DNA of 64,000 nucleotides from Symsagittifera roscoffensis (taxonomy: Eukaryota; Xenacoelomorpha; Acoela; Convolutidae): the NCBI RefSeq assembly GCF_963678635.1, contig NC_087062.1:92047845-92111844 (forward strand). The letters are read 5' to 3'. The notes beneath the pieces are model-generated. The model was not told the origin of the DNA, did no database searches, and saw only the letters and a list, made by a program, of their open reading frames with translations. Below, piece after piece: positions 45,101-57,100 of this stretch (position 1 is its first letter; each line of letters begins with the position of its first letter). The position numbers and the translations under genes were made by a program.

Positions 45101-48100
45101 TGGATGAATCCTATTGGTCTATTTTGAACTAGAATTATTGCGTACTTGTCAGCATGTTATTTTGAAAAATGTAAATGAAAAATGTTTCAGAGGTTTCAAG
45201 ATTGTGAAGTATAATGTTAAAATTACTTTTGAAATTCTACTTTCTTTAAAATTTTAGATTGGGGGATGAATATTTTATAGTTTTTACGTGGTTGATTTCG
45301 GAGTCTTGTTGTTTTTCTATTTTCTGATTTGTCGATTTGTTCTTGGGGTATTATTTGTTCGGTCATTTTTCTATTTTTTCTTTGTTTTGGGGATTCTTTA
45401 TGGTTTTGTGTATTGTTTTTGGTGGCGGTTGGTTTTGTGTTTTGATTTTCGGTGGGGTTATCATTTTGTTCTGTGTTTTTCAGATGTGGTTCATTTTGAA
45501 TGATTTTTAATCCTGTGAAAGAATATAATTGAGTTAATTCGCGGAGTGCGTATTCTTTTGGGTAATAAGGTAATAGGTTGTTTCGATGTTGAACGATTTC
45601 TTTTTTGTTTGAGTCGGTAATTTTATATGTGACATCAGTGGGTCTTGCAATTATTTGGTATGGTCCTTTTCGAAGGGGTTGTAATTTTTTAGAAATTCCT
45701 TTTTGAGTATTAAAATTAGGTATTAAAACAAATGTTCCAATTTTTAATTCGGAGGCTGGTGTAAAACGTGAATTGATTTGTTCATTAATGTTTTGTCTTT
45801 GTAATAACTTTTTTGTTATTTTTTGATAAATTTCATTGTGTTTTTTATCTCTATTTAGAATCCATTCGGTGTGTGTACCGGAGGCTAGTTTAAGAATTTG
45901 TGGGTGATGAAAATGATCTTCATCGTGTGTATGTAAAGGTAGGTTATAACAAATTGAATCTTTATTTGGTTGACAATAACCTTGTGCGTTTTTATGAGAA
46001 TTTGCTGTAAACATTATTGGTTTGCGTGGCTTTTGGTTAAAAACCATTTCGTATGGTGACATTCCTAAAGTTGTCGTAATTTGTGAATTATACGCTAAGG
46101 GAAATAATTTTACATCTGCTGACCATTCGGTATATTTTGTATCATTTCCGTTGATGATACATCTAAGATATTCTTGTAATGAACGGTTCATACCTTCGAC
46201 TAAGCCGTTTGTCCAAGGTGCATGAGATGTACGTGGTTTGTGTTTAATGTTGTATAAATGACATAGTGTGATAATTTCATTATTTATGAATTCTGTACCG
46301 TTGTCTGTGACTAAAATTTCTGGTAGTCCGAATTTTGCTATCCAGTGTTCATAGAGTGTTGTGTAAGCGTAATAAGCGTTACAATGTGGTACTGGGTTAA
46401 TTGCTACATAATGTGTAAATGCGTCAACAATTACCATAATGTAGGAGTTTCCTTCGGATGAGGGTGAAATTGGTCCTTTGGTATCAAATGAGATACGATG
46501 GTTAAAGTACAAGCTTTGTCCTTTAAAATCTTGTTTTTGTGCTATTTGTTTTTGATTTGGGTAAGGTTTATTTAGTTGACATACTATACAATCATTGCAT
46601 AGTACTTTTATCCAAATTGGTGCATTTGGGAAGTAAAAATTTTGTATAAAGTTTGAATATGTTTTTTCTGATCCAGAATGTCCTTTAATATTTTGCGTAT
46701 GTGAAATATTAAAAGCTATAAGAATCATACTTAAAGGGAGACAGGGAACTGTAGATTCATTTAATTTGTATTCTAGAAGGTCTGTGTTTTCGTTAATTGT
46801 TGTGTTGTTAAATTTGCGAAAGTATCGGAGGAGTGTTTTGTTTCCTAGAATGGTTGAATCTGCTTTGATAGGTTTAGTTTTATATTTGTGCCATGATTTC
46901 AGTTGTCGAATTACTGGGTCAAGGTTTTGATATTGTTTCAGTGTTGAAATTGTAATTGTTTCTGTTGGGGGGAGAAAAATGTTTTCGATTTCTAATTTAG
47001 ATAAGGGTATTGTGTCAAGTGGGTCGTGAAGGTCAAAAACTTGATTTATTGTGTATTTTGAATCATTTGTTTGTGGTCCTGATAAATTTATTTTATCAGT
47101 TAAATCTTCTTTTTCAATTAGTGGAAAATGGTCTTTTTTAGGCGGGTGTTGTTTTGTTCGTTTTTGTTGGGTATTATTTTTTATCCATTGAGAATATGGG
47201 ATTGGTTTGAAAGTTGATGTTCCAAGTAAATCAACTTCATAATGATTATTTTGACAATCTAAATAAAGTGGGAAATGTTGTAAACTATTTATTTGTGATT
47301 GTTCAATATCAGTTTTTACTGCATATTTGCATTCCAATCGGGGTGATGTTTCGTTTTCTGCAAGGTAGAATTTTATATTTTTGGGTATTTCAACTGTGGT
47401 TTTACGTGTAAGTAATTCAGGTGGCGTATTTCGACTTAAGGTGTCTGGTAATGCAAGATTTTTTCCTGCAGTCCAAACTATATGTAAGTTTGGAAATTTC
47501 ATTAGAATTAGTTGAAATCTGTAAACTCGGTGGTTTGGGTTAGATTTTTGTGTAAAGAGAAAGATGATTGGTTTATGGTCTGTGAATAGAACTGTTGGAT
47601 GTTTTGATCCAAGTATCAGAAATTCATATTCTGTCAGTGTATATATTATGGCTGTACATTCTCTCATTAGAGTTGAGAGTCGTAGCTCTGCTTGAGTGAA
47701 TAATCGAGAATTTGCTGATATGAGGTTCATTTTATTTGTACCATTATGTGATTGTAATAGTGCTGCACCGATGCCAAAGTTCGAAGCATCGCACATTGCA
47801 TAAAATGGTTGATTTGAATCTGGAATTGTGTTTGAAATTTGTTCAGTTAAAAGTTTCTTTATTTCTTCAAATCGTGTTTGATGTTCTGTGTTCCATTCAA
47901 AATTATTTTGTTGTCTAAGGATGTTATAAAATGGTCGTAGATATAATTGCATTTTATAAACATATTTACTTAAAAAGTTTAACATTCCAAGAAATTCTTG
48001 GATTTTCTTTTTATTTGTTGGTGGTTGAAGTTTTTGAATAGCGTCAATGCGTGATTTCAATGGAGTGATTGTTTTTCTTTCTATATTATGTCCTAAGAAT

Positions 48101-51100
48101 TTAACTCTTGTCAAAAAGAAGTGTGATTTATCGGGGGCGGCCTTCAGATTTTCGTTCTGAAGTATTTGGTGATATTTTTCTAAAACATTGAACATCTCGT
48201 CTTTTGTTTGTGATTGCATAAAAACATCGTCTAAATAGGTGATTGCGTTTTTCTTGAGTATTAGTGGTCTAAAAATTTTGCTCATAAAAGCTGAAAATGC
48301 TGCTGGTCCTATGGATATTCCATAGAATAAGCGGTTGAATTCATATTGTTGGTTTCCGATAACAAATTGTGTTAAACGTCGTGATTGTTCATCTAGTGGC
48401 ATTTGATTGTATGCACTATTCATATCGGCGGTTGTAAAGTATTTGCCGTTTATTTTTGTTAAAATAACTTGTATTGGTTCAATGGGCCAATTACATTTTG
48501 ATTCATCTATAAGTGAATTGAGGTATCTAGCATCGAGAACGATTTTTAATGATTCTCCTTTAGCTAGAATGATAACAGGGTTGATAAATGTGTTGCCTTT
48601 TGGTTGTTCTTCTTTGTTTACTGGTGATATAATGTTGTATTGTTCTAAAATGTCGAGTAATCTGTTTACTTTATCATGTAAGTGAATTGGTACTTTACTT
48701 GCTCTCTGTTTTTTGAAAACTGCGTCTGGTTTTAACGGGAGATGTAGTGATGAACTGATTTTTCCAACATCGAATTTTGATGTTGCATAGACTGATGAAT
48801 ATTCAATTAGCTGTTTGGCTAACTTTTCGAATTCGTCTTGTGTTATTTGTGAATGTTGGAAATTAAACATTGTTAAAAATTTTTGTTGGTCCTCTGTGTA
48901 GTTACTTATGTTGAATGTAGGTTTGAAATATGGAGTTTTTGTGAAATAATCCGTATTTCTGTTTTCGTTACTTATTATATTATTTATAGATAATTCTTCA
49001 TTAAGAATTGTAGATTGGCAAATATCTAGTAATTGGAGTATATTATTTACGCGATAGGCTTTTTCGTGTATTGGTGATATTGTAGCGTTGGTTTCACAAT
49101 ATCCTAAAAGTCCTAAAGGTAATGTTACTTGGTAAGGTGTGTTGTTATAGACATGTAAGGAAATGATATCGGAATTCGAATTTTTCAAATATTTTATGGA
49201 TGAGATTGTGATTTTGAAAAATTTGTGAATAGGTTTGAATTCAAATTCTGACATATAAAATTTTTGTTTGTTTTGTTCTTTATCATATTGGTGAACTTGT
49301 TTGATTGAAAAATTATAGATATTTCCTGATAGTGGTTTTAGGTGTTTTCTTCGTTGGTTAAATATCGGGTAGAATTTTGAAAAGAATGGTGGTTGTTTAT
49401 TTAATCTTTGAAAAAATGTTAAGGATGTTTCTTTTGTTTTTGTATATTTATCTTTGATTAATATTTTACTATTTAGTATGTTAATTGTTGGTATATACTT
49501 CGAAATAAATGGTATTCCAATGATATTATATTTAATGTCAGTGATATGGAATATTTGTTTAAATGGCTTATTTAAAATTTTGCTTTGTTCCATTGTTCTG
49601 GTGGGGAGGAGAAATAATTGGATTTTTCCGTAGTTTATCAATGTTGATCCTTGTGCTGTTGCTAACTTACTGGAGGTTTCAAGAGGTGTTAGTTTTGGGT
49701 GTAAAGTTTTTATTTCATTCCATGTGGGGATGTTTATTATGTTTGATTCTGCTCCTGAATCAATTAAAAAATCTATTTCAAGGTCTGGTGGTTGAAATTC
49801 TTTATTTCTTGGGCTTTCTAAGAGAAATGGTATTGTCCAAATTTTTTCTTTGGGTTGTTCTTTTTGTATATTTTGATAAATGTGGTTTGTATTCAAGCAT
49901 TTTGTTTTGGTATTTTTATTGGTTTGATTTGTAGTGTTAATCTCATTTGTTTCTTGCGTCGTTGGTGTGGAATTTATGGGTGTAGTGTAATAATTTTGAA
50001 GAAATTCTGATTGATTTTCATATATGTGTGATGAAAAAGGTTGTTCATATATGACAGATTCATAGTCATTTTCGACTTTTATCATATTGATAGAAAGAGT
50101 GTTTTCTGTATCACTTTCTGAATCTGATGATGTACAGTTTATTTGATTGAGTTGTAACGTATCAGTTACTGTGTCATCAATACCTGGAGGGTCTGATGTT
50201 GTTTCTGGATTAGATTGTACTTGATTGATTTGTCTTTGATGTTTAGGTGTACTACTTCTGTGGCGATTATTAGAATTATTATAGTTATTATTATTCCGGT
50301 GTGGTGATTGGGAATAATTTCTATAACGATTATTATAACTTGAGTGTCGGTTTTGTGAATTATTTCGCGATCTGTTTTGGTAATTATTGTTTGGTCTGTT
50401 ATAGTTCGATCTATTATATGAGTTATTCCTTGATTGATTGTTCGGGTAATTCTGGTTTCGGTTGTTTGAATAACTTCTATTTCGATTATAGGAGTAGTTT
50501 CTATTCCTATTGTATGATGAATTTCGTGATTGGTTGTTTGGATAGTAGTTATTTCTTGATTGGGAATTAGATCTAGAAACAAATCGTTGTGTATTTGAAT
50601 TTGATCTGGAGTAGTTATTTCGACTATTTGGTCTATTGTAGTGATTTTGTGATGAATTATACGTGTTTCTTCGTTCTGGTGATCTTCCTCTATAACTTGA
50701 GTTATATGGTGATTGATTTCTTGTATAGTTTGTATTGTTCGGGAGTGGTTTTCCTGAACTGTTGTTGCTGTGGACTGTTTTGTTCGGTAGATTTTGATCT
50801 TTTTTCATGTATTGATAGAATGATTTATTTGGTTCTTTATATTTTTGAGGTTTATTTTGATTGTCTTGCTGTTTTTGTCTACATTCGGAAATACTATGTC
50901 CGTATCGTCGGCAATAATTACACCATTTTTTGAAAGATGGTTTGCCTTTAAAGTTTGGGTTCTTTTCGTAAATATTGAGTATTTCAGTGATTTTTTCAAC
51001 GAGGTCTGTCTCTGATTCCTGTATATTATTAATATTAGTGGGAGTCGTTTCAATTCTGTTAACGTATTGTAATTTCAGATTTTCCGTTTCTTCTAGTTTC

Positions 51101-54100
51101 ATCGTGATTTCTGCTTGTTCTAATTTGTCTACTAGTTTTCGAAAATCTAAATCGGGTTCTCGAATTGAAGAAGGATGGGATGCTCTCTTTTTTATTGCTA
51201 TTTTCCTTAATTGTGGTGTTAAGGTCATCATTAAGATTTCTGTCATTTTTGTGTTTTTATAATCGTGTGTATTTAATGAATATGCTTTTCGAACTAGTGT
51301 TTCGATTTGTACTGCTATTTGCTTGATGGTTTCGTTTGGTAATCTGCGAATTTCATTACATAAAACTCTTTGTTGTTGTTTGTTTCTTTCGGAGTCAAAC
51401 ATTTTTGAAAATTCTTGTGTAAACCTTTTCCAGTTTGATTTTATTTCTAGAGGTAGTACTGAAAACCATTTTTGGGCTGCGCCATCTAAGGTTGTTTGTA
51501 TTAACGCTGTGCGTCGATGTATCCAGTTTTGATGTAGTGGCGTATTAATTGGTTCAGGTCCAATATTTAAAATCAGGTTTGCTGTTACTGCATTTAAATA
51601 ATCTTCTACAGAGTATTCAGGGTCTGTTCCTGTGAAAACCATTAAAGGTTTGTTTGATGTTATTGATGATCCACCCATAAGGTATGGATTCATTGTCATT
51701 TGTAATGATTCTGCTGCATTTGGCATTTGAGAAAAATTTGAAAGTTGGTTTCTTGTTATTTCATGTTGTTGGAGATAATATGGGAGTGGTATTTCATTTT
51801 GCATTTGTGATGCTTGATACGAGTGTGCAGTCATTGGATTTTGTTGTTGAATTGGTTGAAAAGATTGTGTATTAATTAGATTTTGTTGTTGAATTGGTTG
51901 TTGATGTTGTGCATCTATTGGTTGTGGAGAAAAATTTCTATGATTTGTACGTGTTCTCTGTATTCCTTGTCTACGATATTCTTGAGTGTTTGGTGCAAAT
52001 ATATCTGGTTGTAAGAAATCATCATCTGAGGATAAATAATCCATTTGATAAGATGTCTGTTTTTTATTTTTATTTTGTTGAAAAAATGGGTAATTTTCAC
52101 TGTGATCCTGTGGAGGATTTGTTTGGAAATTTATTGAATTAGGTTGGGTCATTGGGTTATCCCAATTTCGAGATCTTGTATATTGGTTAAAATTTCTTTG
52201 TGGTTGGTTATATGTTTTTGATGGATGTGTATAATTATAATTATGGTCTGCAAAGTTGTTTCTAGTGAATGTTTTTATTGTTTTTGATGGTATTGTCATG
52301 GGTCTGTATGTTTGGTAATCCATATGTGAATATTTAGGAGCAACCGAAGGTTTAACGGTTGATTGTAAGGTTACCTGTGTTTGTGAAGGATTTGTATTTC
52401 TTGGTGTTGTTAAATTTGGGCGTATTGGTGAAATACTTTGTTGTGTAGTTGTTGTGTGTACAATTTCTTCATTTATGAAGTGTGATGGTGTCTGGATATC
52501 TTGTTGAGTAAGATTCCTAGTTCCATTGAGGTTTTCATTGTGTATGACTGTAGAGTTTAAACTATTATTTTGTGTATCGGGCAAAAATGTATTATAGTTT
52601 AATGGTGTTGCATCAATGGTTAATGGTATTACTTTTACATAATCTCTTATGTAAGATATCGTACTTATTGCTTGACTTGAGATTGATTGTGGGAAGCTTA
52701 TAAATGCGGGATGAGACCATTCGGGGTCCCAAAAATAATCTGATTGTTCTGTGATAGCGGTATCATCGTTCGAGTTTTGGGGTCTAAAATTTTTTCTTGC
52801 TTGTGCAATTAAATCAATATTGTGTGTGAAATAATCTATTATGAACCATGCCAAAATTTTTTGTAGATCGTGTTTTGTATGTTGTGAAACGTCGTCTTTC
52901 GTGAAATTTTCTTTAATGATGTTTAAATAACTAGAGAGTAGTGTGATTTCATGTCGTACTTTCAAATGTTTAGATGTTTCTGTCGGTGAGACATTTGTTA
53001 TTGGGATTTCGTTTTCTAATATCGAAATATAACTATATATTATTGCGAAAACTTCATTGGTGAATATGGAGTTTGCTCTTTGTGAGTTATGATATTGGAT
53101 GCTTTTTATATATTCTGAAAAAACTTTTGAAAATTCTAAATCAAGATCGTCTGTTTGAATTGTATATTTTCTATTATTATGGTTTGGTGAGGTGAATTCT
53201 ATGGAGTAGATTCCATACTGTTGTGTTATGTTGCATATATCTTTTAAGTAGTGGTCTATGATTTGTCTTTTGATTTTTACATCTGGGAACTCTGTTTTAC
53301 ATGGACTGATTCCGGGTTCAAATAAATTTAATAGTAAATTTTTGCAAAATATATGCTGTCCTCTATCAGTGGTTGCATCTACTATAAAAGGAAAGATTTC
53401 ATCATCATCTGGACTTTCTTCACCTGGGGTGTGCGTTGAGCTCATTTTTTCGTTCGATGACTGTTAATATGTAATTATTAATGTGTCGAATTGGTTGATT
53501 CCAATTGTATAAATGTACTGGTTTGTGTTTATACTGCTTTTTTATTCTTCTTTTTCCTCTTTTTGATGAATTTGAAGTTGTTTCTGAGTCAGAAAAATAT
53601 AATTGATCGTGAAGTGAGCAATTTTTATCTATTGATTCTTTTAGTTTGTAAAGTTCGTCTAAACTGTTGGTTTCTGATTCTGAAAATGCGTTTCGATTTT
53701 TTGAAAATCTTTTTCGTTTTATTTGTCTTTGTTTCGTTATTATTTTTCTTTTTAGTGTTTGTCGTTTTGTTCGAATGTATCCAACTGTTTGTGTATGAGG
53801 TGTGATTACAAGGTCGTACTTTTTGTTATCTATTTCACAATTGTGTAAAACGATTGTTTGTTTATTTCCTAGGTTTTTAAATGACATAAGGTTTAGGATG
53901 ACGGATGCAAAAGGTTGTTAAATGGTTTCTATTTTCTTAAACTGTTAGTTCTTACGATTTTTTGGTTAGCTTAACCTGGGTCTGTTTTTTCAGGGTTGGA
54001 GAGAAAAGTATATCGATTCCGAAGAATGATTTTTTACTTTCTCGTGGCTAGTATAAGTTAAGGTGTTAACTTACTTAATCTTACTTAGGGGTAGTGATTG

Positions 54101-57100
54101 TGTTCAAGGGTTGGAGAATAGTAAATCGATCCACAAGGTTCAGGTATAATTAGAACGCGAGTAGTTCGTTAGATACTATTTTAAACTTACTAAGTCTAAG
54201 ATTTATCCTGGGTCTGGTAAGAGGGGGGGTCAAGTGAAGGATGAATAACCGAAGTTCTTCACTGTTTATCCTAATTTGAATGATTAGTTTTGTTTAAAAA
54301 TTTCTATTAGTCTTAGGTCTTTAGAAAGGGTTGGGTGGTGAATCGACGTTTGAGGTCGTTAGACACTAATTAAGTGGGTGGGGGAGAACAAAGTTGTTCT
54401 GTTTGATCCAAGGATAAGCCTTGATGATCAAATTTGAAATTTAATTAAGTAGAAAATGATTTAAGATCCAAGGATAAGCCTTGATGATCTGGTTTTAAAA
54501 TTAAGTGAATTTAAGTTTTAATAAAATTTTAAATGTGTGTAAAGGAAAGAATTAGTGTTTTGATGATATTAGTGGGTTTATGATTGCTGTTATGTTTTAG
54601 GTGATGGAGCTGGAACAACAGGATGATTTATGATTACTAACCATTTATTGTCATGCTACTAATTTTTATTTTTTATTTTTCAATAAATATTTTTCAAACA
54701 TATTTTGTATATTACTGCAGAGTTTTAGGAAAACGATCTTAGATCTTTTTATCAATCGTTATTGTATATTAATAATTTTGTTTAGCGCCTGAAATGATTT
54801 TGAAGATTAACTTCAAGGTTTTATGTTTGCAAATGAAAATCTAAATTCATTGCCAGTAGTATTCTAAATATAAAAGTTTGTTCTGGCTTTTGCCGAACTA
54901 TCATATAGCTATATGGCAAGTTTCTACTTTGTCTTATGTCGTCTCTGGTTCGAGGTCTTCTTCCAATTCCGGGTAGTTCTGTTATGGTTCGGAATATTGG
55001 CTCTGATCTATTGAGTCGTAGAGACATTTCGATTAAATTATTGTCGTATAACATTTTTTAAATGTTTTTGTCTAATTTCTAATCTATTTTGGTTAATTCT
55101 AAGCTATTAAGGTCTTGTTCGAGACTTATGGTCGCACCAGATGAGTTAGGACCGAGTTGGTTAACTCATAGAGTAATTTCGGATAGGGTACACCGTCTGC
55201 TCGTCACGCTATCTTATTTTCGGCCGGATAGATTCGTGCAACTTCTTAGTCTAATACCGATCCTAATCTTACTCTTATACTATCTAGTCTCAGGTTGTTT
55301 AACTAGTCTCTGCTAGGCTCAATAGATCTAGGGTATACTGGTTTATTGCGGCTGCTGAAGTGCTCGGGAGAGTCCAACTAATTTCTAAGTTAAATTCAAA
55401 TCTCTCTGGTGCTGAAATTACAAGTAACTTCAGCACTTACAAATAAGTGGGTTGTTAGTTAGATGGATCATGATTGGTTAATATTAAATACTTTACATTG
55501 GTAAAATATCTAAATTATCCAATCATAAAATGTAGTCTAGATCAGGTTCCACATATTGGCCAAAATGGCAATATCTAAACCTCCATAACTTTACGAAAAA
55601 TGATCACAGGTAAAATAATTTTTCAAATTTAAGCTCAGGACAACAATACCTTTTGAATGATATAAAAACTTTTGTCAAAATTGACAAGTTAGAAAAAGAA
55701 AATTTGTCTGAAGAAAAAACCACAAAAACCTTTTCGTTTAAAAAATTGGAACAATAAAAACCACAAATTGCATTTAATTGGAGTTAAGTACAAAATTGTT
55801 CTCAACAATTTACATTCAACCCAATTAAAGTTCAATTTTGAAGAGAAGAATATTTCTTTTTGTTGTAATTAATCAAGGAACAACAGGTTTCTGTTCTTAT
55901 TTATTTATTATGTTTTTTTTTGATAAAAACAATGAGGAAAGACTTGAAAACTGCAGATATGGGCGTATCACTTCTTATTGTTCCGACCTTTGTAACAAAA
56001 ATAACATCATAATTTTGCTCGGGGTTGTTGTTATTCTCTAGACAAATTTCGGATCTTTAAATAGCCATTTTTGACGGAATTTTTTATATCATTCAAACGG
56101 TATTGCTGTCGTCAGCTTAAACTAGAAGATATTTCATCTGTGATGATTTTTTGTAAATTTATGGGGGTTTAAACGTTGCCATTTTGGCTAATTTGGGGCA
56201 ATTAACGCGCAATATGCTTCGCGCTATTAACGCGTAAGTGAAGATTTAATCCGTCTCAGAAATTGTTCCAAATTGGTTGAAGGAAGCTTATTTGCCATAA
56301 TTGATTTAGTGTTAGGAGCGAAATTTATCACTTTGTTTTTTTTATGGCGTGCGGGGGATTCGTTTTAATTTTATTACATTTATTTTTTCATGTTATTTCT
56401 GCTCCATAGACCTTAAAAAGCAGTCGAAACATTCAGGGCTTTGCCCTGATACGAGCAGTCTTGTTTGCTATATAATAAGATTTCTACTAGGAGTTAAATC
56501 AATAGCGTACCGAGGGGGGACGGGGATGATCACCCCTCAATTCTGGTTGCCAAATTTTCCCAAAGGCTCCCCTCCCCCCTTTCCTATAACTTTACGACAT
56601 CCAATTTTAGCTGACAAATCTCAAAATTTTCTAAAAGCGCCCTTGGCGCCAATATAACTATTTTTGAGAGGAGAGCGCGCGCCAAAAAACCGCGAATTTT
56701 TGTTGTTTGCCTGCAGCGCAGAATTTTTTTTGATAAAACAGGGTCCTTATAGTATTATCGGAGAGCTCAGGAAAAAAAACCAATCCCCCCTAGACAAATT
56801 AAAAGTTATTGCGCACGTCACTGAGCGAAATCTATCAATTTGTACTCTATATGGCGTGTGAGGGGATGGTTTTCACAAAAAATCTTCAATTTAAACAAAA
56901 ATTTCGTTTTATTTTATTACATTTAATTTTTTCATGCTTTTACTGCTCTGTTAGACCTTAAAAAGCGCAGTCGGAACATTCAGGGCTTCAATCTGATATT
57001 AGTATTTTTGCTTACGGTTTAATTGACAAAGAAATTCAGTTGATTTAAGCAATTTGAAAGAAAGCTTAGATCAACGACATTTTTAGGAATAAGGTTCCCG

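Larger units (their letters stand above)
53888..55141 (-). promoter_or_regulatory. 1.25-kb leader of the LTR element
   Basis: Long untranslated leader with repeats: a 25-base self-complementary unit (core CCAAGGATAAGCCTTG) at 54405-54429 and again at 54465-54489, exactly 60 bases apart; and a looser GGGTTGGAGA...ATCGAT unit near 53994 and 54110, with a weaker third at 54328. A possible 77-aa frame lies at 54821-55054. Packaging, insulator or enhancer roles are possible but not shown. Confidence 0.6.
36613..55551 (-). mobile_element. Giant env-bearing Ty3/Gypsy-type LTR retroelement, 18.94 kb
   Basis: Two 410-bp TG...CA LTRs enclose 18.1 kb. In element order (reading -): PBS, leader, basic 155-aa ORF, 2740-codon gag-pol, two small hydrophobic ORFs, a 378-codon frame without ATG, env-like ORF, anchor frame, 520-aa ORF and 3' region. 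The domain order protease-RT-RNaseH-integrase and the G-P-Y motif place it with Metaviridae (Ty3/Gypsy), not Bel/Pao or Copia. The LTRs look identical by eye and the pol ORF is unbroken, so insertion was recent. Usual Gypsy-type elements are 5-9 kb; the extra length lies in a long gag-pol, the added ORFs and long untranslated regions. The element is antisense to the host kinase gene. Confidence 0.93.
36380..56470. mobile_element. Inverted-repeat DNA element R5, split by the LTR element
   Basis: Left arm 36380-36612 continues at 55556-55672 once the LTR element and one CATA copy are removed; the right arm is about 56080-56392, with family sequence running on to 56470. The left arm's GCGCGTTAATTG and GCCAAAATGGCAA match the inverse of CAATTAACGCGC and TTGCCATTTTGGC on the right. 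The arms, about 350 bp, enclose roughly 400 bp without an ORF. Relatives are at 10560-10990, 11920-12040, 17220-17770 and 56800-57030. Confidence 0.7.
36112..57086 (+). other. 20,975-bp last intron of the kinase gene
   Basis: Donor GTCAGC and acceptor CATTTTTAG with compatible phases (G + GA). It contains the inverted-repeat element R5, the 18.94-kb LTR element in antisense orientation and R1/R5 fragments. Both flanking kinase exons stay in frame. Confidence 0.85.

Noticed and set aside
49563-49934. 123-codon + strand ORF and similar + strand ORFs across 39-53 kb
   Set aside because: Antisense shadows of the long gag-pol, env and 520-aa frames; T-rich hydrophobic translations.
55110-55139. 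tRNA-like 3' end (GTTCGAGAC ... CGCACCA)
   Set aside because: No paired T-stem and no rest of a tRNA; it is the complement of the retroelement primer binding site.
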